Shown here: positions 45,866 to 58,710 of the stretch, piece by piece
Layout of the letters: each line of letters begins with the position of its first letter
How positions within the stretch are numbered: the stretch's first letter is position 1
Source of the DNA: Verpa conica
Taxonomy: Eukaryota > Ascomycota > Pezizomycetes > Pezizales > Morchellaceae
Direction of reading: 5' to 3'
Assembly (NCBI GenBank): GCA_033030425.1
Contig: JAUFSD010000019.1
Span: 620,001-684,000, forward strand
Length of the DNA: 64,000 bases
The notes under the pieces: model-generated
The model's input: only the letters and a program-made list of their open reading frames with translations
The model's database searches: none
Told to the model about the DNA's origin: nothing
Translations under genes and position numbers: made by a program

Positions 45866-47571
45866 ATGCACGACATGGTTAACAGCTCGGGAGACACTAT
45901 TTTCAATAGCAACGGGAATAGTATCAGAGGAAATGGTACCACTCTTGCCTCAACGTCAGGATCAAGCAAACCCCTTGAGAACCTCGAAACCCCACACATA
46001 ACTATCAAGAAGATTTGTTGTATAGGTGCTGGATATGTTGGTAAGTAGATAAATTAAACTAGGGATGCAATTTTATTTATAGCTAAATATCTTACTCATC
46101 CATTTTCAAAATCAGGGGGCCCTACATGTGCTGTAATTGCAGAGAAGAATCCCGGAATTACCGTTACGATTGTCGATATCAATGAAACTCGCATCGCTGC
46201 ATGGAACTCTGATACCCTCCCGATCTCTGAGCCGGGCCTAGACAATATTGTTAAGAATTGCCGTGGGCGGAACTTATTCTTCTCTACAGAGGTTGATAAG
46301 GCAATCATAGAAGCGGATCTTATTTTCGTATCCGTAAACACGCCTACAAAGAAGAAGGGTGTGGGAGCTGGATATGCCGCGGATCTTAAATACGTTGAGA
46401 GTGCGACGAGAAATATTGCTCGGGTTTCCCAGAGCGATAAGATCGTCGTTGAGAAGAGCACGGTACCTTGCCGAACAGCACAGAATATACGGCAAATTCT
46501 CGAGGCAAATGCTCATCCAGGGGTCCACTTTGATATTCTTTCGAACCCGGAGTTCCTCGCTGAAGGGACTGCTATCTCGGACTTAATGAGCCCTGACCGC
46601 GTTCTCATCGGGTCATTAAAGACTAAGGCTGGGCGTTCGGCAGCAGCCTCCTTGGCAGAAGTCTATGCATCTTGGATCCCACGCGATCAGATCATAACTA
46701 TGAACTTATGGTCTTCGGAGCTTTCGAAGCTAGCTGCTAACGCTCTATTGGCACAGAGGATTTCCTCTATCAATGCGCTCTCGGCGATCTGCGAGGCAAC
46801 AGGAGCGGATATTGATGAGGTCAGCTATGCATGCGGGCTTGATACCAGAATCGGTTCAAAGTTCCTAAAAGCTAGTGTTGGTTTTGGGGGAAGTTGCTTC
46901 CAGAAGGATATCCTGAACCTGGTGTATCTGAGCGAAAGCCTGCATCTTCCAGAAGTAGCTACTTACTGGAAACAGGTATGGGCCATCCCTGTATATATAC
47001 ATGGATTATATAAGAGACACACTAACCAGAAACATATAAATAGGTTGTTGAGATGAACGAGTACCAGAAACGTCGGTTCACAAACCGCGTGATCTTCAGT
47101 TTCTCCAATACCTTAACCGGTAAAAGGATCGCGGTCCTCGGCTTCGCTTTTAAGAAGGATACTGGCGACACCCGAGAATCTTCAGCTATCACCCTGGTCA
47201 ACTATTTCCGTGCCGAGGGCGCAAATATCACCATCTATGACCCTAAAGTTGAAGATTCCCAAATCTGGCTGGACCTCACCGAGCCGGGTACCATAGACGA
47301 CTTAACACAAGTACAGAAACAGGTTTCAATTGCGGCAAATGCTTATGATGCTTGCGATGATGCCGATGCCATTGTAATTTGTACCGAGTGGGATGAGTTT
47401 AAAGATACTTGTTTAGACTATGGACGGATTTATAAGCAAATGAAGAAGCCAGCGTTTGTGTTTGATGGCAGGTCGATCCTAAACAAGAGTAAGCTTGAGG
47501 GAATGGGATTCATGTTAGAGACCATCGGAAGGGCACCAAGTGGTTTCCAGACTCCTAAGGATTGGGAATAG
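45866..47571 (+). CDS. UGD1: UDP-glucose 6-dehydrogenase
   Basis: The enzyme oxidises UDP-glucose to UDP-glucuronate with 2 NAD+, feeding glucuronic-acid and xylose-containing polysaccharides. Exons 45866-46040, 46116-46975 and 47044-47571 give 520 residues. The NAD site [16 protein letters not shown] is formed across intron 1. The catalytic region reads [19 protein letters not shown] with the nucleophilic cysteine. [27 protein letters not shown] and the C-terminal [18 protein letters not shown] complete the family pattern. An N-terminal extension of about 45 residues rich in Ser/Asn/Gly precedes the Rossmann fold; the ATG at 45,866 is the first in frame after the stop-free leader. The 5-prime C/T-rich leader suggests good expression. 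Confidence 0.94.
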
Positions 47572-48529
47572 GGACTATTCTGCACTAAGTGTTTCTAAGT
47601 ACTGAATTTCTCTAGGGGTTTAATATTATACGACCCAGGTCTTGGGACTGGAATAGAAAATGGATTATGAGTGAACCGGTTTCTTGTTTATTTTTGCACT
47701 CTATGTACTATAAGTTTGTGGTGGTTTCCTGGGAGAAGTTCATATACCAAGACGATCTCTAACTTTACACCTTCCCATTATCTGAGTTGATCTGGGTCAT
47801 TGTAGCAAGCCTGGGTATTAGGACTAATTTGTTTCGCCTAACTTCACTTTGCCTAAAACTATATATACTTCTATGATGAACTTTTGGTTTTTAGTAATAT
47901 TTTTCTTGCACCACTAGTAGACGTTCATTTATTATACCTGAGTTAGACCAGTTACGCTGTCAAATAGCCAAAGGCACCACCCCCCCCCAAAAAAAAAAAA
48001 AAAAACGGTCGGTGGAGGTTATTTTTGGATACCTTTTATTTAAATTTGCTGTCAAGTATTCCTACCGAACTCACAAGTCCTTATCTCACTTGTAATCTAT
48101 TTTTCCTCTCGAGATGTAATTTTTCATGCTTGTATCTCTGAGGTGTTTTCTGGAACTCAATATTTCTTTCCAAAAGCACCCGATGAAAGGTTTCCTGTGT
48201 GACTAGGGAGGTTTGTTCGAGGGCATTCTTGAATCTAAAGTTTACATCTATTGACTTTCGCTATATTTATAGGGGTAAGGAATTGTTGATGAAAGGCTTA
48301 CGCGTACTTCACGGTAGAAATAAACCGGAGCCTAGTGCTTTGCGCCACCATTTGAAGTGGGGCAGAAATACCCCTGACCGGCTCAATATTAATGTAGAGA
48401 CGCATGCCGCATATGATACAGCGAGCTTGATATATACAACCATCCCAAACGCCATATTATTAAGGCGCACAATGCCATCCTGTCCATATATAGTAGTCAG
48501 GCCAGATATCCGATACCATACCCAACCGT
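47572..48529. other. Convergent intergenic region
   Basis: 0.96 kb between the convergent dehydrogenase and POP5 genes. There is a C9-A17-type homopolymer run near 47,980-48,005. The plus-strand frame 48,199-48,597 is mostly antisense or downstream of POP5 and is not supported as a gene. Confidence 0.6.
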
Positions 48530-49000
48530 TCAATCCTCATCCATATCATTATCCTCAATATTCCCAATGTCTACAACCCCCCCATTCACCCTTTTAATAT
48601 CTAGCTTTGCTCTTCTAATCGCCTCCTTCTCTACTTTCTTTATGGTTCCACTAATTCTCACAACCCTAACCACAATAGGCTTTCCCTTCAGCTCTCTCAT
48701 ATATGACAACGCTGTCCACACTAGTCTATAGTGATCTCGCGACACGCGGACAATCCCGGTAGATGTCTGTGGGGAGAAGTATTTAACGCTTAAGTTCCCC
48801 GCAACCCCTGCGCCGTAGTCGCCGAATTGGTGCGCGAGGCCATCGCGGATTAATGTTGCGAGGTAGGAACTTGTGACGGCTGGGTCTGTTGAGGAGGAAA
48901 ATCCTATGTGTGTGTTGGCTGAAGAGGCGGTAGGGTGCAACGTAGGGGTGTCGGGGTAGAGGATGTCGAAGAGGATATAACGGGCTTTGTAGCGGACCAT
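48530..49000 (-). CDS. POP5: Pop5, protein subunit of RNase P and RNase MRP
   Basis: Pop5 is a core protein of RNase P (tRNA 5-prime maturation) and RNase MRP (rRNA processing). One exon, 156 residues, matches fungal Pop5 length. MVRYKARYILFDILYP is the diagnostic start; LIRDGLAHQFGDYGAGVAG, LSVKYFSPQTSTGIVRVSRD and the YRLVWTAL strand follow. The C-terminus is acidic (NIEDNDMDED), as in other fungi. A longer in-frame extension to 49,060 exists but MVRYKARY is the family start. Confidence 0.92.
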   Translation of the reverse strand: MVRYKARYILFDILYPDTPTLHPTASSANTHIGFSSSTDPAVTSSYLATLIRDGLAHQFGDYGAGVAGNLSVKYFSPQTSTGIVRVSRDHYRLVWTALSYMRELKGKPIVVRVVRISGTIKKVEKEAIRRAKLDIKRVNGGVVDIGNIEDNDMDED

Positions 49001-50176
49001 TGTGGGGGGGGAGGGATTGGGGACTGAGAGGGTGAAGTTGAGGTTGGTTGAACTTACCACAAGTAGGGGTTCTAACCTATAGCGGATTGAGCCACTTGAG
49101 CCTCAAAAATTGCCATAAGAGGTTAGTACCAGAGATAATTGATCATCTCTGCGTATCTTTAGAGCCTAAACTCCCTTTCGATAACCCTCTTAGCATTCTA
49201 CTATTGGCATATCTATAATAGATATAAAGTAACTTAAGTTGAAGAATAAATATTTCCTCCACCCTAGATCGAGTCATTCCATAAGTCTGACTTTCATTAA
49301 TCTTGACTAACCTGTTAAAAAACCTTTTGCCTGGGTCCATGGAATACCTTCTTTACCATACTTCATGCAATATCTAACTATCTTTGTGTATTATTTCTTA
49401 ATCTTAGACTAAGCACCAGTTATAACTTTGATACCCCTCTCCGCCCGGTCTCGGAAAGAGTTCCCCTCTCCGGTCTAGTGAAGATAAATTTAATTATTGC
49501 TTTAGGTCCTTTACTACTCGGAGTTATATTAATAATATCCGTAAGTTTATTTTCATTCATAGATGATATAGTAGCTAACTGGAAAAACAATCCAGCAGAA
49601 TCTTGGGGACAGCATCAGCCTCCATCCCCGCTGAAGAAGAGCCCGAAGGACCAGCTACAGAAGGGTTAGACGACTTTGTAGAACCAAAAGGTTACCCCTC
49701 CGGAGAAGAGTAAGCAGAACGAGCACTGAAGTCTGAGAGATGGGCTTTTCCTAGAAGGAGAACTAGGTCGGGTTTGGGTTTAGTAATTCCAGATTCCGAG
49801 AATGAACTTTTTGGAGTAGGATAACTAGGGCGAGAACTCGGACTAGTAATAGAATTAGTGCCTGGGGGCGCAAGTTTGTGGGGAATAGACTGTAAATTTC
49901 TTGGTAGATTGATTAATCATTGGTACATACAGCTCTAAGGCTAAGGTAATCGACCTAACGCAGTGAAAGGAAAAAGAAAAAAGAAAGAAAAATACACAAA
50001 GCCATACAAGCACTACAATTTCCTCCTCAATCTGAAAACTCGTACTCTTCGCTGTCAACTTCTATCTCCTCCTCGATCACTTCCACTTTCACTTTCACTT
50101 CTATTAGGTCTTTCCCCCTCCATCAGTTGTAATTCCCCTTCCCCTACACAACGACCCTACACCCTCATTCTCCTGT
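49001..50176. other. AT-rich intergenic region
   Basis: 1.2 kb. A 63-codon plus frame at 49,478-49,669 would encode a hydrophobic N-terminal helix and a Pro/Lys tail, but has no visible homology and I do not call it. Otherwise nothing is visible. Confidence 0.55.
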
Positions 50177-50641
50177 TTATCTCTCCCGGCGCTGTGAGTT
50201 TTTTCTTGAACCGCCTGAAGGTATAAGCGAGCGGCGCTTAACTTTTGGCTGCTTTTGGTACAAGCTTGGGGGTTGACGATACACATGTAGGTGAGTATTT
50301 TGTTCACTTAAAAGTGGCTCTCGTAAATCATTCTCTAGGGCCTCGATCCAATCCAGTTCATATTTGTTTTGTAGCTTCCGGTGTGCTATTATCATCTCCT
50401 TGATGATAAATTCGCGCCACCGCTGGTATGCCGAAATTTCCTCGTTTTGTATGTATGCGGTTTCAATCGCTTTGTTACTCCAATAATTGAGAGTATTCGC
50501 ATCTCCTCTGGGTTGGTTATGACCTCTGATACTGTCTATATTGGCATTCCCATAGCTCTTAATGACTACACCTGCAAGAGATGTAGTGATCGCATTAAGT
50601 ATGAGTGCTAGGCTAAGTAACTGACGGACAAACGAACCCAT
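50177..50641 (-). CDS. Putative secreted protein, orphan
   Basis: One open frame of 154 codons from the ATG at 50,641. MGSFVRQLLSLALILNAITTSLAG is a convincing signal peptide. The mature protein is charged and helical (YQRWREFIIKEMIIAHRKLQNKYE, shortened) and ends in a basic tail (KVKRRSLIPSGGSRKNSQRRER). It has no cysteine, and I recognise no family. An upstream in-frame extension to 50,752 would bury the signal peptide, so the internal ATG is preferred. An intron near the C-terminus cannot be excluded. It lies alone in gene-poor AT-rich DNA, a setting common for lineage-specific secreted proteins. Confidence 0.5.
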   Translation of the reverse strand: MGSFVRQLLSLALILNAITTSLAGVVIKSYGNANIDSIRGHNQPRGDANTLNYWSNKAIETAYIQNEEISAYQRWREFIIKEMIIAHRKLQNKYELDWIEALENDLREPLLSEQNTHLHVYRQPPSLYQKQPKVKRRSLIPSGGSRKNSQRRER

Positions 50642-53341
50642 TTGAACTTTTGAAGTACGAGAATGGAAAGAAGGTCGGTGGGGATTTGCGGAGAAAAGAA
50701 TGTAAAAGGAGCACAGCTTCTTGAGGATAAAAAAAAAGAATAGGAATACCACTAGGGAACTTATAGCGGGTCAGTGATGATCTGGTGTCAGGCTACGTAG
50801 CATACCTATATTATGGAGGCCTTTGATTTTTATACATATTTATGTTAGATTACGTACCGGTCTATAGCCGTCTCCGAGATTTATTTTGGGCCTAGTGAGA
50901 GTCGGTGTACTATCTATTGATAAGCCGACAAGCCAACTGCAGACCTTGGTATTTTCGGTAAGTATACTTAAGTAAGAACTAGTATCTTACTCTGACTTAA
51001 TAAGCGGAAATATCTGCCCTTTGTTATTGGTAACCTCCGGTAGAAAAACCCTTGGCGCATAGTTCTGCGGCACAGCCTTTTAAATGACATCTATATAATT
51101 TTCTAGGGCTGGTGTAATTCCATGCGTAGTGGGAGAGCTGAGCTGTGAAAAATAATCTATGCCCTTTAGCTGTCTGGTTATGTACAAGCATACAGCATAT
51201 GAAATTGGAACGTCCAAGGCGCTCAGCCACGGCAGCTAAGGTGTAAAATAACCTCTGCCAGCACCTAGCTGTTTCAACTTAACCTAGTGCACTTATAGCC
51301 TAGCTGACCGCTTTGTGTGATGATGCTTTTATAGTATCAACTTAGTGCAAAGGTCTCACACAGTCAGGTTAGTACAGTAGTGTAGCTCACTATGATAGGC
51401 CCAGGCCCATTTTTACCAGAGGGTAGGTAAATATAATTGGTTAGCTAATTTATGTATAGGGTTAAATCTTCAAGCAAAGTCTGTATCTACTACAGGCCTA
51501 GTCTCTCCTGGTGATGAAGTTTCAAAGGAACTAGCAGAGAAATCGGCTACTTATGATCTGGAAGGAATATCTGGAAGGTGTCGTAATATGACCAAGTAGG
51601 AGTTCGATCCTTCTGCACATCGCTTTTCGGTGGCCCCTCTCACTAATAGGTAGTCTTATATCTCACGTGAAAGGGTATAGTTTAATAGGGTCTTATAGGG
51701 GAGTTATTGCTATGACACAGGATATCGATGGAAAAGGCCAGGTATAGAATTGGAATTGGAAGGGTGTTAGAGTTAGAAGGGGAGATTCAGGAACCCTCGA
51801 TCAAACTAAATTAAAGGAGCTCCTCAAAGGCTTGAAGTTCTGTTCTCAATATTAATGCATTTGTAGTACATTAAAGACTTTGGGAGTACTAGCAAGGAGT
51901 TTATTATCTCGTTACTTTTAGCCAATAATCATTCATAGAGCGAATATACATAATCACTGGGTTTAGGGTTTAGCGTATTTACTGTTAAAATAAAAGTTAA
52001 GGGGCTCTATAGCTTAATAGTACAGGGGACCTCAGTTAAAGTAGATGTGAATATAATTTTCTCAGATAGTCTGAGCCCTAGGCCCATTGTTAGATATCTC
52101 CCACAAGAATCTCACACAGACTCTTTTATATTTGGTCTCCTAGAGGATTTTATAGGAATGATAAGCCAATGTATGTACTTTGTTTATAAATAATGAGAGA
52201 ACCATACTAAAGCCTAGCCAGTGGATCTAAATACGCTTAGTTGAATTATACATGACTATAGTTTTAACATAGTCTTTCTGGATATATACATGTATGCGTA
52301 CCGTGATCCTAGGGAAGATCGTTAATGTAAGCATTAATACAGATCCTACAAGCTCTTAGTCATATATCGACAAGTCTGCGCTAGTCAAGGCTCTCTCAGC
52401 GATTTCTCCAGGAAGTCTCTACTAGCTTGGGTTAGGTTTTTGATAGATATGGTATCTATTTCTAAACTAAATATCGAACAATAGGGTGGATGCGGAAGGG
52501 TAGAGATTATAAAATGGGTCGGTAGAATGCATCATTAGATGGTGGAGTGTGGGTGGATAAGTTGAAACTATGATAGAGACCCCCGAGGGTTAGGGCTGTA
52601 CCTCATTGTAGTGCTTGTTTAGATCATTTCCAATTGCCTAAAAAATTAAAAAGATCACAACAAACCTAGTATTTGGAGGGTATATAATCTCAACTGGTAG
52701 TTGTTCCCTATTGATATGGGTTCTATGGGGCACTCTAATATATTTTGTTGAAGTAGACAGTAGATACCGAATGGAGGATGGTTGATTGACTATCTAGGAT
52801 AGGCGCAGAGATCTCACTCTATATACCCACTCCAGGGACCTCCGGCTCCTTTATGTACCCTTGTCTAGCCATATATCTGCATAGCACTCTATCAGAGAGG
52901 ACTCACCAATATATGTGACAAAAATACATCGAGTGATAATCGATGATGGAAAACATTAAATAAAACTACAATAGCAACACTCCAAGGTCTTATAGATATA
53001 CTTAGATACCTAAACTCCTCGAGATCGAAACCTACATTATCTGAACAACCCATACTACACAGTCCCCACTAAACCTCATCTTCGATATCACTAAATCTAT
53101 TACTCGGCTCAACTCGACTCAAATGCAAAGATAAAGGAAAAAGAGATAGAGAAGAAAAATAACTCCAATAAGAACCCAAACATGGCCTTCATAGTTAAGC
53201 GCTTCAAACAAACCGCGCTGATGCATGTCTCCTCATGCTTCTCCTCTTTCGCCACTCATCCAAAAAAGAAAATGTATTGGAATTCAAAAAAAAAAACATG
53301 AAGGTGTACTGGAATAACTTTTTATTTCTCCCACAAGCCTC
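50642..53341. other. 2.7-kb gene-poor AT-rich region
   Basis: No supportable gene. Isolated motifs look like fragments of RNA-polymerase-III promoters: a GAGTTCGATCC B-box-like string near 51,600 and a TAGCTTAATAG A-box-like string near 52,010. Neither belongs to a foldable tRNA. CTCAGATAGTCTGAG near 52,061 is a perfect small hairpin. No long TIRs were found. Confidence 0.6.
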
Positions 53342-55887
53342 TTATCCAAGTAGCTCAACATCCAACCCAATAGCTCTCATGAACAAATTCACATTTGCGC
53401 TTTTCTGTGCCCCAATTTCCGCCGGGAGCGTTTTCGACGCCATTACGTTTTCCATTACACGGTCCCTATCCAATCACGAATCAGCACTCGATATCGCAAA
53501 CCCAAAAGAACCAGGGTTTATAAACTCACTTGACAGCACCAACTAGTGCCTGCTGCTGCGGCATACTGGCCCCCACCGCCACACTCGCCAAAAACTGCCA
53601 CACATAAACATCATCGACAGCCATGCCATTCGGGGGGAAACACCCCATCCAGTGTCCCTGTAGCGCATCAAAAAGGCGATCGTACATTCCCTGCCACTGC
53701 GCGAGTTCATTCTCGTCCGCTCCTCCAGACTGCTTGACAATTTCTGCTCTAGAAGAAAACATAGTTAAGAATGCGAGGCCGATCTTTGTCTTCGAGACTA
53801 ATACAACATCAACACGCTCTAGAAGGATCCCCAGGAGGCCAATCACGATGCTTAGGGGCGCTTCGTAAACGTAAGATATGAGTGATGGGAGGACGGTGGA
53901 TGCGAATAGGTCGATTTCCTCACGTGTTGCGGAGGGGAGAGTAGTCTCGTGGGGTTGGTAGACGCCGTTTTTCACAACATCGAGAATATCGAGATGGACC
54001 ACGATCATAGTGAGGACTGTGACTCGTTGCTCTTCGTCAAGGTGCCTGAAGATTCGTTGGATCGCACGCTTCATCTTCATGTAGCTTAGTATTGCGATGA
54101 AGGGGTGGGTCTGGTGGCTGCTTGGGTCGATGGGACTCATGATCTTCATCTCCTGCCATAGCTTGCCCACAAGTAGGTGGCGTTTGGCTTCCCACTCGGC
54201 ATGGACGCTTGTCTCTGGTGGTGGTGGAAGTTTGCCGCGGTCACGTTCGTGGCATTCAAGGTTTAGGAGGGCGTTGTAAACATTTTCGATGGTGAGGAGA
54301 AGGGTCTTCTTGCCTGCGCCAGAGATTGTAGAGCGTTGTGTCTATGTGTGTTAGCATTGGTTATTAGTCGGGGTACCAAGGGAAGGGGAGGTACCTTTCG
54401 AGTCTGCTCGCTGACTCCGGTATCGGCTTTTTTGATATTCAGCATTGGGCGTGGTGTCTTGACGTTACTAAAGCTAATCTTCCCCAAGCTTCCCTCTAAC
54501 ACCAACTGTGACGCTTTTGGCCTCGCCTTTGCTGCTGCAACAGCGCGCTGGACCTGCTGCTCCATACGGTGCAGGTGGTTATCCTGCCGGCGACTCCCTC
54601 TGCCTTGGCGGAATAGATATGTCTGGGCAAACTGGTTCAGCGGTTGTGTTGGGTTCGCTCTAGCACGGATCGCACTATGCACAATGTAGTAAAAGTCCTC
54701 GTTCGCAGCGTCATCAGTGTTGTTAATCGACACAAGCTGCTGTAGTTGAATTCTTGTGATGAAGTTCTTATCATTCGGGGTCATGAGTCCATTGTAGCGG
54801 GCTAGTTGTGCGATTTTGTGGTTACGTTTTAGACGCTTACTTTCATCATCTAGAAATCTTGCACGTTCAAGCTCAGTCATATTCTGGAGCTGGGATGCGG
54901 GGGCATGTGGGGCCATCCCATATGAATTCCTGGCTTCCTGAAGCTGCTCGTGCGGTGGTAGTCTCGTTCCGCCCACAGGCGGAGGAATCCCACGCAGGTG
55001 GTCTTGATGCTGTTGATGGAGCATCTGAGGAACCGGAATAGGTTGTTGGCTTCCCCGGAGCATATTCTGCATTTGCATATTGAACCCGCCCTGCTGTTGG
55101 TGGAAGTCTGGCTGTTGATGAATATATTGGTGTACTTGCTGTGGGGGTGGAGTCTGAAACACTGGTTGCGGAAGGGAAGTGGGGGGTTTCTGAGCGTTCA
55201 TGGCGAGAATCTCCGCTTCAACTTCATCGAGGGACATGTACTTTTTGGAGGGCTGTGTAGGTGCTCGGGCCGGGGCGGGCTGCTCTCGTTGGATCTCCGG
55301 CGGAGGAGGGGTGGAGGCGATAGTAGTGCCACCCCAAAGCGACATGTCGGGGCGGAGAACTGGGACATGAGCGGGGGGGATGACGTGCCTGGCAGGCTGC
55401 TGCTGCTGCTGCTGCGGGGCAGAGGCAGAATGGATGACGGAAGGTTTTCGGGCAGAGCGGTTGAAGACCTCGTGTTCCTCGTCCAATGCATTTGCAACTT
55501 TTGCTGTCGCACCGTGGAAGTCAAAGTCTTTGCCTGTGGAAGCGTTTCTTGTCAGTATGTAGACTGACATTTGGGTGTGTGATTGAAGGGTATACCGATT
55601 TTTCCGTCGCCGCCGCCGAAAGTTTCGTCGTTGAAGGCATCATCCTTTTCATCAAGTGCATCGCCGAGCCCGTCGTATGTGTCTTCGAAATCAATTCTAG
55701 GAGCAAAAGGTCAGTATTCGCATTTCTCGCGTCCTTGCAGAGAGTAGATGTAGACTTACCCATTGTCGTCTTCATCGTCGATTGGCCTGGAAGCAAAATG
55801 GTCTGTAGCCTGAGAAAAGCCTGGAGCGGCCGCGGGGTGTTGCCCACGATCCCTTGGCGGGCCGGTGTCAAATCCGAAGAACGACAT
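53342..55887 (-). CDS. PAT1: Pat1, mRNA-decapping activator and P-body scaffold
   Basis: Pat1 links deadenylated mRNA, the Lsm1-7 ring and the decapping enzyme in P-bodies. Exons 55760-55887, 55596-55696, 54395-55533, 53530-54341 and 53342-53465 give 767 residues. The N-terminus MSFFGFDTG with the acidic DDEDDNG and FEDTYDGLGD repeats the conserved Dhh1-binding region. A long Gln/Pro-rich disordered middle follows (poly-Q, HQQQ). The conserved domain holds YMSLDEVEAEILAMN, FLDDESKRLKRNHKIAQLARYNGLMTPNDK (shortened) and KISFSNVKTPRPML. The C-terminal alpha-solenoid (ISGAGKKTLLLTIENVYN onward) ends VNLFMRAIGLDVELLG. The last intron was inferred from the conserved DRVMEN...AIGLD tail, which lies in a separate exon; total length stays in frame. 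Confidence 0.93.
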
Positions 55888-56743
55888 CCCGAGGACAGGG
55901 CGATTAGATGTCTTGGAGATATATAGGCACGGTAGGTGTATATACCGGGAGGTATTCTGGGTATGATGGTGGTGGTTGTAAGTGATGAGAGAAATGTGGG
56001 GCAGAATTACATGTATTATGCGGGGGATCGGAAGGTCAAGCAAGGTGGGGTTCTCAAGTTGGTGGGCCTGACATGAAGAAAGAACCTGTCTACTGTATAA
56101 CGCCACCAACACCGAAAACGGAGTGAAGTCTGGAGTTTTATTCCCGGTGTCAATTGCGCGGGTGAATCTGTGAATCTCTAGATGTCTCTAGATGGATGTC
56201 TTACAGAGGAATTTCCACACTGAAGCCCCAACCTCCTGGAAACGGATGCCCACAAAGTCATTGGTGCCAGCCAGTTCTCTGCAATAACCTTTAATTGACA
56301 CCTAAATATTTTATTTGAAGGCTTAACCTCACACACTCAGCAATTACCTATTCATCCACCTACCCATCCATCCCTTCCCATCCATCCCTTTCCCATCCGT
56401 CCCCATCCACCATTCCACTCGTATCCATTTATTCATCTCAGCCCTTTGGCGTGGTGTCTCAACTTTGTACGTTGGCTCCAAGAGATCGGTTCAACTAACG
56501 CCTCCCCCCCTGAAGAAGAACATCCCTGTAGCTATTCCATCTGCCTCGTAACCCATATCCACCTCGTACTACCACCCCCAATAACTACCTACCTCCCATT
56601 CTCATAAAGAGCGTCCACCCCCCTTGATTCAATCCCTTTGAATGCAACATTCACCATCGTAGCTCGGTACATATACCATCCCTCCTACTCTGATCTGCTG
56701 TTGCAGCTCTTCGATTGAAGGTCTCATCCTCAGCTGGCCCACC
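55888..56743. promoter_or_regulatory. Divergent promoter region, PAT1 / mannosyltransferase
   Basis: 0.86 kb; the half next to the mannosyltransferase is strongly C/T-rich on the plus strand with repeated CCCATCC units near 56,362-56,405, consistent with a pyrimidine-rich leader. Confidence 0.6.
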
Positions 56744-58221
56744 ATGACAGCCTCCAGCACACGGACCCTACGGTTCGTTTTGCTGGCCTTTTTTGTAAGT
56801 CTCTCATGGTGATCGTGCCCTCTTGGCTACACAACCACAGTACTAAACCAGCGGTAAAACTCTGGGCTAATCTCGCCTAACCACACAGACCATCGCTGTG
56901 CTCTTCAAAGTCTACACTTCCACCTACAGCAACACTAAACCAATCATCCCCGTCGAGCAGATAATCTCACAGCAAAACGGTTCTCCGTCCACTCCTAATA
57001 CCGCCACCTCCCCACCAAGCTCTGAATCCAACACAACCCCCAACACACCCAACAATCTCCCTCCCGCAGTCCACTCCGGTGAACGTGCAAATGCAACCTT
57101 CATCACTCTCGCACGCAACAACGACATCTGGGAGATTGCCAAGTCAATCCGACAGATCGAGGACCGCTTTAACCGCAAGTTCAACTACGACTGGGTTTTC
57201 TTGAACGACAAGCCGTTTGATGCTCAGTTCAAAAAGATTACTACTTCATTGGTATCTGGAAAGACAAAGTATGGAACGATCCCGAAAGAACATTGGAGCT
57301 TCCCCGACTGGATCGACCAGGAGAAGGCAAGGAAGGTTAGAGAGGACATGGTATGTTACTACCCCTGTGTATACCGTAGTGGGGTGCTGATAGTGCTCGG
57401 GCGGATAGGCGCAGCGCAAAATCATCTACGGGGATAGCATAAGCTACCGTCACATGTGCCGTTTCGAATCTGGCTTCTTCTTCCAACACCCTCTTCTACT
57501 TGACTATGAATACTACTGGCGCGTTGAGCCTTCAATCGAACTTTACTGCGATGTGGATTACGACGTATTCCGCTTCATGCGTGACAATAAGAAAAAGTAC
57601 GGGTTCGTTCTGTCGTTGTATGAGTATGTCGAGACCATCCCTACACTCTGGGATAGCGTCAAAGCGTTCATGAAGGAATTCCCACAACATATCCACAAAG
57701 ACAATGCCATGGCATTCTTGTCAGACGATGATGGTAACACGTATAATCATTGCCATTACTGGTCGAATTTCGAGGTCGGGTCTTTGGACTTCTGGAGGGG
57801 GCAGGCGTATACAGATTTCTTCAACAAATTAGATAAGGACGGAGGGTTCTTTTATGAGAGATGGGGAGATGCGCCGGTACATAGTATTGCGGCTGGGTTG
57901 TTGATGGCGAAAGATGAGATTCACTTTTTCAACGATATTGCGTATGTTCACCCGTTATTCTATAATTTTACTGAATTCTGTTAGCTGACAATAAACAGGT
58001 ATTATCATGTCCCATTCACTCATTGCCCGACAACTGAAAGCGACAGGCTTAAGCTCAAGTGCACTTGCAACCCGAAGGATAACTTTGATTGGAAAGGTAG
58101 TTTCCTTACTCCACACCCTAAACTACGCTAACTTGTATAAATAGGCTACTCGTGCACATCCCGCCACTTTGATATTATGGGTCTAGAGAAACCGGATGGG
58201 TACCAGAACCAGATGGACTAG
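56744..58221 (+). CDS. Alpha-1,2-mannosyltransferase, KRE2/MNT1 family (GT15)
   Basis: Type II Golgi enzymes of this family add alpha-1,2-mannose from GDP-mannose to O- and N-glycans of wall proteins. Exons 56744-56794, 56889-57350, 57409-57941, 57999-58096 and 58145-58221 give 406 residues. Residues 7-27 form the signal anchor ([18 protein letters not shown]), followed by a Ser/Thr/Pro-rich stem to about residue 75. The catalytic domain holds [36 protein letters not shown], the conserved [18 protein letters not shown] metal/nucleotide region, [14 protein letters not shown] and [13 protein letters not shown]. The C-terminus keeps the paired cysteines in CTCNP and SCTSRHF. Which paralogue (Kre2, Ktr) it corresponds to cannot be told. 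Confidence 0.93.
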
Positions 58222-58710
58222 ACTTCGCAGAGCAGGGAAGGCATGCAGTTAGGATTATGAATTTTTATAATGGATTTTCTGTGTTTTTTTTTCTTTTGTC
58301 CCTTAAAAATGATTTTGGGTAGGTGTTGGGTCATGAAAGAGAAAGAGAAAGGTCCTAGGCTTAGGTGGTATGGGATTGGTGGGGAGCTATATGAGTGGAG
58401 GTAAATACTATTGCATGTATTTTTCTTTTACTATGTATGGGAACTGGTCTCGTGACGGCTTATCGCGTGATAACTACTTTATTGTGGAATTTTACCTGTT
58501 GGTGATTAACCAATTGAGAATTTCCAGCTAAAGGGGTATACCATGCAGGGTCAGCTGCGAGCAATATATTAATACCTATAGGGGGAGTATTCCAAAAGTC
58601 TTTCAGGTACGGTTTCAATAGAAAATTTTATTACCGTTATTGCTGTTATTCGCTTCCTCGCTCAGTACTATACATTCCCATCTCGGAGTTTGTCTATTTT
58701 TGTACAAATA
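58222..58710. other. Convergent intergenic spacer
   Basis: 489 bp between the mannosyltransferase and mitochondrial uS12 genes. T-rich tail sequence after the first; nothing else identifiable. Confidence 0.6.

Noticed and set aside
48199..48597. 132-codon frame downstream of and antisense to POP5
   Set aside because: Overlaps the POP5 C-terminus in reverse and has no recognisable features.
51024..51260. Possible minus-strand tRNA around TGGCTGAGCG
   Set aside because: Only the A-box fits; the remaining arms fail.
52001..52080. Possible tRNA with a 7-bp acceptor pairing and A-box TAGCTTAATAG
   Set aside because: D-, anticodon- and T-stems do not form and the B-box is missing; the end pairing is probably chance or a decayed gene.
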